Assembly (NCBI GenBank): GCA_025766275.1 | Contig: JAFKAC010000108.1 | Span: 1-64,000, forward strand | From: Lactarius indigo | Taxonomy: Eukaryota > Basidiomycota > Agaricomycetes > Russulales > Russulaceae | Length of the DNA: 64,000 bases | Reading direction: 5' to 3' | Shown: piece by piece, positions 33,661 to 43,801 of the stretch | Layout of the letters: each line of letters starts with the position of its first letter | Numbering within the stretch: position 1 is the first letter of the stretch | Made by a program: the position numbers and the translations under genes | The notes under the pieces: model-generated | Seen by the model: the letters and a program-made list of their open reading frames with translations, nothing else | Databases searched by the model: none | What the model was told of the DNA's origin: nothing

Positions 33661-36600
33661 TCACCGAAAGTCCCGTGCCGTCCAAGTCGACTGCTCATCG
33701 CTGATTCTCTCGAATATGTTAGCCCTCTCCAATCGGTAGATGCAGTCCTGCTTGTCATCCCTTGCCGCCAACCGCATGGCCTGAAGCTGGCGGATACGGG
33801 CGGCGAGCCTCTCTTCTTCATATGCGGCCGCCCGGTAACGCGTCACCTCTGCAGTGAGGGACTCATCCCCGATGCGGTTGAGTGCACGGTCGGTGATTTT
33901 GTTGGAGGCGAGGATGACCAGGTCCTCGTGAGCGATGAAGGCGCATCCCGCAGCCAATAGCATCGGATGGGCGTAGAGGGGTTTGCCATAAAGGTGAGGG
34001 GACCCGGGAATGAGTCCCAGTACAAAGGGGTTCGCACCTCCGACGATCTGCACATGACTGGCATTCCTCTCTATGCCGTCGGGTCCAGTGATTGGGAAGT
34101 GAACGTAATGGGGCTGTCGATTTGCCCTGAACCCCTCAGGCGCAAGGACCTGCGCCGGGTCGTCGTCGTGCGTGATGGGGGTGTGAAATGTGACGCCGGG
34201 CAGTCGCACACGTCCTCGAGACATGGCGGTTCCGTCAGTGTGGACAAGCCATGGGGTGATTCGGGGATTAGTAGGGTGGCTGTGCGTTCGAAGGAGGGGG
34301 TGTCTGACTGGGTAGTAATCCTCGTCGTCAGCGTGAGCCTCGTCGTTAGGGAGCGCTGCCTGCGCTGCTGCAACTCGCTCAACCTCCTCTGTGCTAAGCG
34401 CAACTGTTCGTTGGCCCACTCCTTCGCCACTCTCCGCCAATCCTCCGCTGCTTCTAACTCCTGTTGGGTCTTCGAGGGGATGGTCGGCAGGGAGAATTCC
34501 CCTTGTGCCGATGAGGTCGTCACCTGGGGGGATGACGGCAATGGGTTCTTGATTGCCGTTGTCATCTCGGAAGATGTGAGGGACGGCATGCTGCTGCTCG
34601 TCGTCGGGCTGGTGAGTCGGGTCGGGGAATCTCTGTAGGACATTAGCCCATTCTTGAGCGGTGATATGCCCCGTTTGCATGTTTGCAGGTGTGTACGGAG
34701 TGAGCTGGACCTGTTGAACCACGGTTTCTTGGTCGTCTTTGATGAGGTTGGCGGCGTCTTGTGCGACTTGGTCGAGGAGGATCGCCGTGGTGACATGTCT
34801 GAGGGGAGAAGTGGGCATAGAGGTTTGAGAGGATCGAATGTAGGGATGATACTCTCCCCGTTCACCCTTGGGTTGGCTTTTAAGCTGTCGTACAGCTGTT
34901 CGGCCCGCTTGATACTCCTTTATCGCCTCTGGGGCGAATACGTCGTCCTTATCGACCCACTGATTCTCCGAGTCCAGGTAACCCTTCCATTTGACAAGAT
35001 ACTGCAGCTTCTTCTTCCTGCCGAAGTGCTGGGAGTCCACAATGGCCTCGACTTCATATTCCTCCTCGCCTTCCACAAGATCCGGTGGTGGGCGCGAGAA
35101 GTTTTCGCCATGGATGGTTGTGCTTTTGTATGGCGTGAGAAGATTGATGTGAAATACTGGGTGGATACTCCACTGCGTGGGAAGTTCGAGACGATAGTTG
35201 TAAGGGGACATCACCTGAATCACTTTAAATGGTCCATGGTGTCGCGCCGCTAATTTTGCCGTGGGTTGATTGGTCCGCAAGTGTTTTCCTTCCAGCCACA
35301 CTTGATCGCCAACTTGATAACGCGGGGTATCTTTGTGCCGAACCCAGCTATCTTGTGCCTTTTTGATAAGGTCCTGGGCGAGTTGGCGTGCTTCCTTTAG
35401 CTGTGTTAGCCTGGTGATCGCATTTGGAATTGGGGATGGCTTATCAGTCCAATCAGCTGTCGGGTTGTATCCCATCAAAAGCATGAATGGTGATTGCTTC
35501 GTATGTTCGTGGGGCCAATTGTTGTGCGCGAATTCTGCTATGGGAAGATACTCCGCCCAGTTATCTTGACGCTCGTTGGCCCAGAATCGCAGATATTGTT
35601 CGAGCCACTGATTAGTCCGTTCAGACTGCCCGTCCGTGCGTGGGTGATAGGCCATGGAAATGTTCTGCTGGATGCCCAATATACGGCATACTTCTCGTGT
35701 GAATTTAGAGGTAAATCGGGGGTCACGGTCGCTGATGATTTTACACGGTAGTCCGAACCGTCTGAACACATGATTGACGTACAGGATGGCGGTCCCTTCA
35801 GCTGTGATCTCCTCATTGCATGGGATAAATATGGATGCCTTGCTGCAGTCGTGGTCAGTGACAGTCAAAATGCTGTTGTACGACTGGGAGGTTGGTAGTT
35901 TGGTGATAAAATCTAAGGCGATGGTGTGGAAAGGAGGGGCGTCCATGATGGCGGTAATCGGATGTAATGGGGCGCGGGTTGGTCTGGTGTTGACCTTGTT
36001 CCGCTGACAGTTGGCGCATCCCGTGACGTACTCATATACATCTCGGCGAATACTTGGCCACCAGTAATGCCGTTCCACGATTCGCTGCGTCCTGCTTATG
36101 CCAGGGTGTCCATGTACCGGTGGATCGTGATGGTCTTGTATGATCGCCCGATACGTCGTCATAGGTCCTGTGATTACCAACCGCCCGTCCTTGTACCATT
36201 CTCCTTCTATCTTTTTGAGGCGGTGGGCATCGACCCAAGCTTTGATCATGACGGGGTCTTGTCGCCATCTCGGTTGTTGCATCATGGGGTGTATTTCCAG
36301 TGTGCGTGCAACATTAGTGGCTTGTATGAATACTTCCGGGGGTAGGACGACCACACCTTGGTTATCCTCCTCTCCCTGATCATAATCTGGTCGTCTTGAT
36401 AGCACATCCGCTCTGCCGTTGTTCTTTCCTTTGATATGATGGATCTCGAAGTCGTATTCCATCAGTTCTAGCACTTCCCGGGCAACCCTACGACTGATCT
36501 TCTGCGGTGTTTTCCAGTACTGCAGGTTTAAGTGATCTGAGAATATTTTGATCTTGTGTGGGGATCCCGCAAGTAGGGGGCACCAATGCCAGAGAGCTTT

Positions 36601-38400
36601 TACAATGGCGAGGAGTTCCAGGTCATAAATATCGTAGTTGCGTTCTGCTTCGCTCAGCGTCGCAGAATAGTATCCTATTGGGTGCTTGCGCCCGTCATGT
36701 TTCTTTTGTAGAAGAACTGCACCCACCGCGAATCCGGAGGCGTCGACTTCTAACTCGAATTGCTCTTGTAAGTTGGGGTGCGCCAGCACTGGTTCCTCGG
36801 TGACGAGGCGTTTGAGTGTCTTGAACGCGCGATCTTCTTCCTCCGTCCATCGCCATTCAGTGTCTTTTCTCGTGAGTCGGTTTAGTGGTCGGGCGTGCGT
36901 GGCGAAACCTCGGATGAATAAGCGGTAAAAGTTGCAGAAGCCCAAAAAAGAGCGTACGTCCCTGACTTTCGTTGGTGTTGGCCAGTCCTTGATGCCTTGA
37001 ACTTTTACCGGATCCATGCGAGTTACCCCCTTTTCAAGGATTACCCCCAGGTAATCCATCCGAGGTTGGTGAAAGAGGCATTTCTCGAGTTTGAAGTACA
37101 GATCATGTTCTTGGGCTACACGAAGGACGTCCGTGACCGCGGCGATATGGTCTTTGGAGTTGTGGCCATCGCGTGTTGCAATTCCGATGTTGTCCATATA
37201 GACCCGGATAATGGTACCGCAGAGTTCATGTTTGGTGATCGTGTCCCGATAGATGTGGTTCATCATCGTTTGGAAGGTTGCAGGTGAGTTTGTAAGGCCG
37301 AAGAACATGACCGTTGGTTCAAAGAGGCCAAATTTGGTCTTAAAGGCCGCCTTTTCCTGGTCCCCGTCCCTGATGCGAATATTGTTGTACCCCCAACGGA
37401 TGTCAAGCTTGGTATAGATGTGTGCATTGCTGAGGTCGTAAATGAGGTCCTGGATAAGGGGGAGAGGGTATTGGTTGCGTATGGTATGGGAATTGATTAC
37501 CCGATAATCCTGTACTGGGCGTAGTTTTCCGTCCTTCTTTTTAACGAAGAAGAAAGATGATGCATACAGGGAAATGGAGGGACGTAGGTATCCCTGTTTG
37601 AGTTTTTCGTCTAAAAACTCTTTGAGTTTGCCTTCCTCTTCCTGTGTCAATGGGTATATTTTGCAGTCGATTGCCAATGGGGTGTTTGGTTTGAAGTCGA
37701 TGGCGTGGTCCCATGGTCTGGCGGGTGGAAAGCGTTGAGACGCTTCTTCACTGAAGAGCTTTCGGAATTCTTGGTATGCCGCTGGCAGTTCCACGGGTGG
37801 TTCTTCTCTCTTTGCTTGTATTGCCAATTCAGTGGACGTTGTGGCGCGTAGATACACGTCTTCTTCGTCTAGGGTTGCGACTATTTCGTTCTTTTGCTCA
37901 TTAGTAAGGGCTGCGGCAATAATGGTGGTCTGGGGGTGACTATCCTGTGTGCTGATTACTATCGGCATAACCTCTTCATGTACCACCGCGTCGCGCCAAT
38001 TGATGGTGGGCTCGTAAGTTGCTAACCACGGGTATCCTAATACGATTTCTTCCGTTCCGAGATCTATTACGAGGAATCGCATTGTCCTGTGATATCCTTT
38101 GGCGTATACATCGAGATCGGTGAAATGAGTGATAGACCCAGCTTTGTTTTCTGTTTGGTCGATATTCCAAATCTTTCTCGGTTTGGTTAATGGTTGCGTG
38201 CCAATACCCATTTTCTTTATAAAATTCGGATGTATGAAGTTGTCGGTGGCTCCAGAGTCCACCAGTGCTTTTATGTCGGCCATTCGGTAATTCGTGCATA
38301 TTGAGACTGGAATTCGAAGCAAACAAAAGCGCGTCATGATTACAGAATTACAATTTAAAGCCCTCACCCAGGCCGATGGGTTCAGGCGCTCCGAAAACCC
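33661..38400 (-). CDS. Element B pol polyprotein, catalytic RT Asp changed, long C-terminal tail
   Basis: About 1,580 codons without a stop, entered from gag by a -1 shift near 38394-38400. Domains in order: protease ALVDSGATDNF (about residue 50), RT with RVYMDNIGIA (about 405; YMDD expected), RNase H (about 555-680), zinc-binding HHCC (HPGISRTQRIVERHYWWPS...CANCQ, about 790), integrase core with ALDFITKLP, SDRDPRFTS and DGQSERTNQ, and a chromodomain (about 1115-1175). Some 400 further residues follow with no known domain, ending in a charged, Arg/Glu/Ala-rich segment that may be coiled coil. The second metal-binding Asp of YMDD is Asn, so this copy is probably inactive. Confidence 0.93.
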   Translation of the reverse strand, partial: GFSERLNPSAWVRALNCNSVIMTRFCLLRIPVSICTNYRMADIKALVDSGATDNFIHPNFIKKMGIGTQPLTKPRKIWNIDQTENKAGSITHFTDLDVYAKGYHRTMRFLVIDLGTEEIVLGYPWLATYEPTINWRDAVVHEEVMPIVISTQDSHPQTTIIAAALTNEQKNEIVATLDEEDVYLRATTSTELAIQAKREEPPVELPAAYQEFRKLFSEEASQRFPPARPWDHAIDFKPNTPLAIDCKIYPLTQEEEGKLKEFLDEKLKQGYLRPSISLYASSFFFVKKKDGKLRPVQDYRVINSHTIRNQYPLPLIQDLIYDLSNAHIYTKLDIRWGYNNIRIRDGDQEKAAFKTKFGLFEPTVMFFGLTNSPATFQTMMNHIYRDTITKHELCGTIIRVYMDNIGIATRDGHNSKDHIAAVTDVLRVAQEHDLYFKLEKCLFHQPRMDYLGVILEKGVTRMDPVKVQGIKDWPTPTKVRDVRSFLGFCNFYRLFIRGFATHARPLNRLTRKDTEWRWTEEEDRAFKTLKRLVTEEPVLAHPNLQEQFELEVDASGFAVGAVLLQKKHDGRKHPIGYYSATLSEAERNYDIYDLELLAIVKALWHWCPLLAGSPHKIKIFSDHLNLQYWKTPQKISRRVAREVLELMEYDFEIHHIKGKNNGRADVLSRRPDYDQGEEDNQGVVVLPPEVFIQATNVARTLEIHPMMQQPRWRQDPVMIKAWVDAHRLKKIEGEWYKDGRLVITGPMTTYRAIIQDHHDPPVHGHPGISRTQRIVERHYWWPSIRRDVYEYVTGCANCQRNKVNTRPTRAPLHPITAIMDAPPFHTIALDFITKLPTSQSYNSILTVTDHDCSKASIFIPCNEEITAEGTAILYVNHVFRRFGLPCKIISDRDPRFTSKFTREVCRILGIQQNISMAYHPRTDGQSERTNQWLEQYLRFWANERQDNWAEYLPIAEFAHNNWPHEHTKQSPFMLLMGYNPTADWTDKPSPIPNAITRLTQLKEARQLAQDLIKKAQDSWVRHKDTPRYQVGDQVWLEGKHLRTNQPTAKLAARHHGPFKVIQVMSPYNYRLELPTQWSIHPVFHINLLTPYKSTTIHGENFSRPPPDLVEGEEEYEVEAIVDSQHFGRKKKLQYLVKWKGYLDSENQWVDKDDVFAPEAIKEYQAGRTAVRQLKSQPKGERGEYHPYIRSSQTSMPTSPLRHVTTAILLDQVAQDAANLIKDDQETVVQQVQLTPYTPANMQTGHITAQEWANVLQRFPDPTHQPDDEQQHAVPHIFRDDNGNQEPIAVIPPGDDLIGTRGILPADHPLEDPTGVRSSGGLAESGEGVGQRTVALSTEEVERVAAAQAALPNDEAHADDEDYYPVRHPLLRTHSHPTNPRITPWLVHTDGTAMSRGRVRLPGVTFHTPITHDDDPAQVLAPEGFRANRQPHYVHFPITGPDGIERNASHVQIVGGANPFVLGLIPGSPHLYGKPLYAHPMLLAAGCAFIAHEDLVILASNKITDRALNRIGDESLTAEVTRYRAAAYEEERLAARIRQLQAMRLAARDDKQDCIYRLERANIFERISDEQSTWTARDFR

Positions 38401-39339
38401 TCTTTTCCCCACAAGTCCTGCAATATCAGGTCTTTTACTTCATCAGGTGCGTTTGCAACTCCCGTAAGCCATTCTTTGGCCCGTTCTTCAGCAGTTTTGA
38501 TAGTCGAGGCGGCTTGTATTTGAGCCGGCGGTGCCTCTCGTGTGTAATAGTCCGTTTCCGTTGCTCGGACAGCAGAAGGTCCAGCGCTCTGTGGCTGCCA
38601 TTGTCGTGGTTGTCTAGGATGGGGGCAGTTTCGTGAAAGATGGCCGGGAGCATTGCAGTTGTAACACAATACTGTCCTTAGATCTCGTCGCGATCCCCCT
38701 CTTCCTCGTCCCCTTGCTCCGGGCCCTCCCCTTGGCGGAAAGGGGGGCAAGCCTGTGTAGGGCGGCTTACTGTAGTCGATTTCTTCTGAGCCTGCCAATC
38801 TTGCTTTTGTACGATCCGCGGAGGTATCCATTGCCCAAGGGTTTGTGAGATTCTGGGGGACGGTCCATCCGGAATTACCTGTCTTCTTTGGTTTGGTGTC
38901 TTTATACTCGTCTACTTGGGCTCGGATGTGGATGTAGTTTCGTTGTCGGCGAAGTGTCGCCCGTTTCCATTCGTCAAACATTTCTGGCTCGTCCAGATCG
39001 TACATCTTTTCATATAGCTTTTTGGGTAGCCCCTTGGTAAACAAGTCGATGGTCTGGGGGTCGTTGAGGCGGTACCCTGCTTTCCTAGCGGCTTCTTCGA
39101 ACTCATTGACGTATTTGTCGATATCTCCGTCGACCATTTTGAGTCCCTTCCTTAGAAGTGCTTGAGCTTGTTCACGTTCGAGGGTATTAACGAACCTTTG
39201 GTTGAAACCCTCTGCTACTGCATTCCATAGATCTCTTGTATGTTGATCTATTCCGCGTTGTATTTGCCGATTAAGCCATTTGAGGTATGAAAGTACCCAT
39301 TCGCTGACCGATACCCCCTTTATATAGGACAGGAATAGG
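38382..39339 (-). CDS. Element B gag, C-terminal part
   Basis: Second half of Gag after removing element E. It carries the capsid-like region (FLSYIKGVSVSEWV, EQAQALLRKGLKMVDGDIDKY and KAGYRL) and the zinc knuckle CYNCNAPGHLSRNC. The gag stop lies at 38382-38384, 10 bases after the GGGTTTT sequence where pol overlaps in the -1 frame. The frame joins the N-terminal part (55496-56529) exactly at the ATAGG duplication. Confidence 0.9.
38394..38400 (-). promoter_or_regulatory. Candidate -1 frameshift site, element B gag/pol
   Basis: On the coding strand this reads GGGTTTT with gag codons GGT TTT, a canonical X-XXY-YYZ slippery heptamer. Slipping back one base gives GGG TTT and continues into pol. 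Confidence 0.6.
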
Positions 39340-40019
39340 TGTGGTGAACTCACTGTCACTCGACAGCGAGGGATACGGTTGAAGACGACGGCGGGCAAGA
39401 TAGAGATGGAGAGAGCGGCGAAGGGGGCGAAGAGGAGGCGTCTTGGCTCAAAGAAGATAGTGGCGCACACAAGGTGGGGCACTCGAAGGAGCTGAGAGGC
39501 AAGAGGGGAAGATGTCACAAGTGGACAGTCTGAGGGACTGTCCGTAAAATTGCACCAGCTTATATACTACAGGGGGTGGTCTGTGCGTAGGTTTAGGGCA
39601 GGCTTAGGGCCTGTCCACAGGTGCTGCGCAGTACTGCGCAAAGGAACATTCTAGAGACATCTAACAATAGAGTCCAATCAGCAGGTGTTTAAACATAGAA
39701 CGACTGTGCCGCAGTCAATGGCGCAACCTTGCGTCAGGATGGCGTGATTCCGCAGTCAATGCGGGAATTTCCGAGGGGTAGTGACTTGGGTGATTATCTT
39801 TGTTGATTGATCAACAATCAACTGTTGATAAGTACACGTGTACACAACACGTGGCTTGAGAGACGTGACTGATCACATGACTGATCACGTGATCGTTTGA
39901 GAACAGAATTCAAACTCCAATTCGGAATTTCCCTTTAGGAAGGTGATTACATAAGACCGGGCTGGCGCGGACCGGTCCTAAGCGCCCTTGAGTCACGACC
40001 AAATTATAGGTTCGTGACA
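39340..40019 (-). repeat. 3' LTR of element E
   Basis: Starts TGTGGTGAAC and ends TTCGTGACA on the plus strand. Contains the 16-bp perfect palindrome TGCGCAGTACTGCGCA (39625-39640) and several TGATCACGTGATCA-like palindromes. Confidence 0.95.
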
Positions 40020-40030
40020 GTATCCCCTTT

Positions 40031-43000
40031 TTATCGCTGTGCTATTCCACGAGCACTAATGGTCTTTGATTGAGGGGCAGAGGGGTTGTCCTTGTGGAAA
40101 CGTTGGACAAGATCTTGGGCGTGGGACATTTGGGAGGCAGGGAGCCAGGAATTCTCGGAGTCGGGGTACCCCTTCCACTTGATCAGGTAAAGTACGCCTT
40201 TCTTGTTGGGCGATACCTTTGACTGCAGGACTTTTTCGACTTCGTAATGTTCGTCTTCCCCTTGAACAATTTCAGGGGGTGGTCGGGTGAAGTTAGGGCC
40301 ATGCGTAGTGTTTTCTTTGTACGGGGAGATCAAGGAATTATGGAAGACTGGGTGAATTCGCCATGTCTTTGGGAGTTGGAGTTTGCAGTTAACTCCCCAG
40401 GAAGATAGGACTTTAAAAGGACCATGACGTCGGGGGGCGAGTTTAGCTTTGGGGTGGGTAGTGTGGATATTAGTCCCTTCCAGCCAGACTAGGTCACCTT
40501 CATTGAATTTGTGAGGGATCGTGATTGACTTGGAATTTCTCATTACTTCTGCAGCGACTTTGAGGGCTGCAGTGACTTCAGAGTGGATTCGGTTCAATGT
40601 GTCTAGTCTTTCCTCGGCTGCGGGTATCTTGCTATTGAAGTGGATGGGGGGAATGAACTCCGGATTGTACCCATACCATACTTCAAAGGGTGACTTGTGA
40701 GTTGCACTATGCTGACGTGCATTGTGCGCGAATTCCATGAATGGGATTAGGTCTACCCAGTTGTCTTGTTGGAAGTTGCAGAAAACTCGGAGATACTGTT
40801 CCAGTTCTTGATTTACGCGTTCAGTTTCTCCATCTGTTTGCGGATGGAAAGCTGTAGATAGCGTGGATTTAACTCCAAGTTTGTTCCAAATTTCTTGCAT
40901 GACTTTTGATGCAAATTGGGGGCCTCTGTCAGAAATGACCTGCTGAGGTAGGCCAGTACGTCTCCAGACGTTTTCAAGGTAGAGTTGAGCGGTTTCATCT
41001 GCAGTGATGGTTTTGTTACAAGGGGAAATGACTATTGCTTTGCTGAGTCGGTCGACCACTACGAATAGTGAATCGTAGTTGTGGGATAGGGGAAGGTCGG
41101 TGATGAAGTCCATTGTGATGGTTCCCCATATTTCTTCAGGTATTGCATTCGGATGTAGGGGTACTTGGGTACGTGGTTTGATTTTAGTGGCTTGGCATGT
41201 GGCGCAACCGTCAACATAGGTCTTAACGAATGTTGATATACCTGGCCACCAGAAGTCTCGAGATATCAACTCATAGGTCTTCCATCGCCCTGGATGTCCT
41301 GTGGCAATGTGGTCATGGTATGTTTTAACAATGTCCCTTCGTAGGTTGTCGTCTTTGGGAACGTAAACTTGTCCTTTGAACAAGATAATGCCGTCTTCTA
41401 AGTTCCATTCTTCTAGACCCTTAGCTAGGGATCGAGGGCCGTTTTTTAGGAGAGATTCTAGGGCCATGCTGACTTCCTTGTCGTAGGTCTGGGTATTTTT
41501 GATTCGTTGCCGGAGGGTGGTGTCTCCTTGAATGGTTACTGCAGTTCGTTGTACTGCGTTGATGGAAAAATACTTGGTGTCCAGGAGCACTCGTTTTTCA
41601 TCTTCATCCGCTATCCCCTTCTTATGATCTGGACGCCGGGACAGTGCATCAGACTTATTCTGTGTACCGGGTTTGTGGATGATGATGAAATGGAAGCGAG
41701 AGAGGAACAAGGCCCAACGGGCCTGTCGGCGGGAAAGCTTCTGCTTCGTGGTAAAATAGACAAGGTTGCCGTGGTCAGACCAGATCTCAGTAACGTCATC
41801 CCGCCCTTCGAGGTAGTGGCGGAAAGCATGCAAGGCATGGATGATGGCAAGAAGTTCCTTGTCACAGATTTCGTAGTGTCGTTCAGCAGGAAGGAGGGAT
41901 TTGGAAAGGAAAGCGACGGGGTGCCATCGTTGCAAGGCATCTGGTTGCTCAAGAATGGCACCGGTAGCGAAATCACTTGCATCAGTGATGAGGCGGAAAG
42001 GCTTAGAATGGTCAGGCAAGGCAAGGACAGGGGCTGTGGTGAAACACTCGATCAAGGTGCGGAAAGCGGTTTCCGCCGCAGTACCCCAAGAAAAGGGGAC
42101 ATCTTTCTTGGTTAGGTCAAACAAGGGACGGGCGATATTGGAGTAGTCTTTGATGAAGCGCCGATAGAAATTGCAAAAGCCCAGGAAGGCCTGTACTTGT
42201 TTGACAGTGCGTGGGGTGGGCCATTGAGTAATGCCCGCAACCTTTGCAGGGTCCATAGAAACTTGGCCATCGGAAATAACGATTCCGAGGTATTCAACGG
42301 AGGTTTGTGCAAATGTACATTTTTCAGGTTTCAGGTAGAGGTCGTGGCGTTCCAGTCGTTGAAGCACGTTGTGCGTCAACGCTGTGAGTGAGGAGAGATC
42401 TTCGGTGAAGATCAAGATGTCATTGAGGTAGACTACTACATGTCCACCGTCGATCAAGGATTCGAAGATTTGGTTCATGAATGTTTGGAAGGTGGCAGGG
42501 GCGTTGCAGAGGCCGAAGGTCATTACTGTGGGTTCAAAGAGTCCTAAAGATGTTTTGAAGGCTGCCTTGTATTCATCGCCTTCGCGGATGCGGATATTGT
42601 TGTAACCCCAACGAATATCTAGCTTGGTAAAGTAACGAGCACCATGAAGTTTGTCAATGAGTTCGGGGATAAGGGGAAGGGGTGCTGCGTTTTTAATAGT
42701 TATATCATTGAGGGCACGGTAGTCTTGTACAGGTTGGAGTTTGCCATCTTTTTTGTCGACAAAGAAGAAGGGGGAGGCCATGGGTGACTTAGATGGTCGG
42801 ATGTAACCTTTCTTTAGGTGTTCAGAAATGTACTCCTTGAGGGCATCGGATTCCTTTGGTGTAAGTCGATAAATGCCACAATTCTTCATAGTGGCTCCTG
42901 GTTTGAGATCAATTGCGTGATCCCAGGGCTGATGTTGGGGTAGTCGGTGGGACGCGATTTCACTGAATACTTTGGTGTGACGTTGGAAATGACTCGGAAT

Positions 43001-43801
43001 GTGGTCGGTGGAAGGCTTGGGTGCAGTTCGTGCTGCTATCTTGGTGCTTGTAGTTACTTTGGATCGGATGGCAAGATGGTCGTACTTGTTGAAGCTGTGA
43101 ATCCACAGCCAGGGTTCGCAGGCATCTTGGATGAAGGTAGGTTCCAGAGGTTCAACTTCGTCGTTCACAGGGAGGCAGGTTTCTTGGTCCGGGTCAAGTT
43201 CAAGGATGTTAATAGTTGTATGTCGTGTTTGTGGTGTTTTCGAAGAGATGACAATTGCTGAGGAGGACAGGGTGCAGGTTTTTGGGCATCGGGTGAAGGC
43301 TATTTTTGGTTGATGCCAATCAATTTCAGGATTATGTGCTTGGAGCCAATCTGTTCCTAAGATTATATCGTGCTCCCCTAGAGTAGTTGCATAGAGTTCC
43401 ACGGTTTCGTCGTGGTAGTTGTCATCAGAAGTCCTGATCCGTAGCCTCTGGATCGTGGTATACCTAACAGATCCCGTCTTGTTGGGAGTCCCATCCACGT
43501 TTCTAACTGGTAAGGGTTTAATTAGTGTCCTCATTGTTAGGCTGTTTGCTCGCGCAAACCCATCATCCACGATGATGCCCTCCGCACCACTGTCCAACAG
43601 GGCGCGGGCACTGATTTCTTTGCCAGACTTCTTTCCTACTAGTGTAACTCTGAGAACAATCGAAGGAGCTCTCCTATTCCGAATTGTTTCTACAGGTACA
43701 TGCTCGGCTCCGAGCGTCTCTAGTAGGGAAAGGCCGTGTACAACGCTACTGGCATGAATACTTCCAATCGACAGTGCTACGATGGAAGAGCCTAAAAATC
43801 C
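40031..43801 (-). CDS. Element E pol polyprotein, RT motif YLND
   Basis: Open from the gag/pol overlap at about 43801 to 40031 with no stop. Domains: protease LLDSGAEGIIVDD, RT (PFFFVDKKDGKLQPVQDYRAL, FTKLDIRWGYNNIRI, then VVYLNDILIF), RNase H (TDASDFATGAIL), HHCC zinc finger (GHPGRWKTYELISRDFWWPG...CATCQ), integrase core (TMDFITDLP, SDRGPQFAS, DGETERVNQ), and a chromodomain (YEVEKVLQSK, LIKWKGYPDSENSW) near the end. The first Asp of the YLDD motif is Asn (codon AAT at 42422-42424), a G-to-A change in a former CpG, so RT activity is probably lost. It ends about 12 bases before the LTR. Confidence 0.93.
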   Translation of the reverse strand, partial: GFLGSSIVALSIGSIHASSVVHGLSLLETLGAEHVPVETIRNRRAPSIVLRVTLVGKKSGKEISARALLDSGAEGIIVDDGFARANSLTMRTLIKPLPVRNVDGTPNKTGSVRYTTIQRLRIRTSDDNYHDETVELYATTLGEHDIILGTDWLQAHNPEIDWHQPKIAFTRCPKTCTLSSSAIVISSKTPQTRHTTINILELDPDQETCLPVNDEVEPLEPTFIQDACEPWLWIHSFNKYDHLAIRSKVTTSTKIAARTAPKPSTDHIPSHFQRHTKVFSEIASHRLPQHQPWDHAIDLKPGATMKNCGIYRLTPKESDALKEYISEHLKKGYIRPSKSPMASPFFFVDKKDGKLQPVQDYRALNDITIKNAAPLPLIPELIDKLHGARYFTKLDIRWGYNNIRIREGDEYKAAFKTSLGLFEPTVMTFGLCNAPATFQTFMNQIFESLIDGGHVVVYLNDILIFTEDLSSLTALTHNVLQRLERHDLYLKPEKCTFAQTSVEYLGIVISDGQVSMDPAKVAGITQWPTPRTVKQVQAFLGFCNFYRRFIKDYSNIARPLFDLTKKDVPFSWGTAAETAFRTLIECFTTAPVLALPDHSKPFRLITDASDFATGAILEQPDALQRWHPVAFLSKSLLPAERHYEICDKELLAIIHALHAFRHYLEGRDDVTEIWSDHGNLVYFTTKQKLSRRQARWALFLSRFHFIIIHKPGTQNKSDALSRRPDHKKGIADEDEKRVLLDTKYFSINAVQRTAVTIQGDTTLRQRIKNTQTYDKEVSMALESLLKNGPRSLAKGLEEWNLEDGIILFKGQVYVPKDDNLRRDIVKTYHDHIATGHPGRWKTYELISRDFWWPGISTFVKTYVDGCATCQATKIKPRTQVPLHPNAIPEEIWGTITMDFITDLPLSHNYDSLFVVVDRLSKAIVISPCNKTITADETAQLYLENVWRRTGLPQQVISDRGPQFASKVMQEIWNKLGVKSTLSTAFHPQTDGETERVNQELEQYLRVFCNFQQDNWVDLIPFMEFAHNARQHSATHKSPFEVWYGYNPEFIPPIHFNSKIPAAEERLDTLNRIHSEVTAALKVAAEVMRNSKSITIPHKFNEGDLVWLEGTNIHTTHPKAKLAPRRHGPFKVLSSWGVNCKLQLPKTWRIHPVFHNSLISPYKENTTHGPNFTRPPPEIVQGEDEHYEVEKVLQSKVSPNKKGVLYLIKWKGYPDSENSWLPASQMSHAQDLVQRFHKDNPSAPQSKTISARGIAQR

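Noticed and set aside
33334..36379. Long plus-strand frames opposite the Ty3 pol genes
   Set aside because: Antisense shadows of well-conserved minus-strand coding sequence, without domains.
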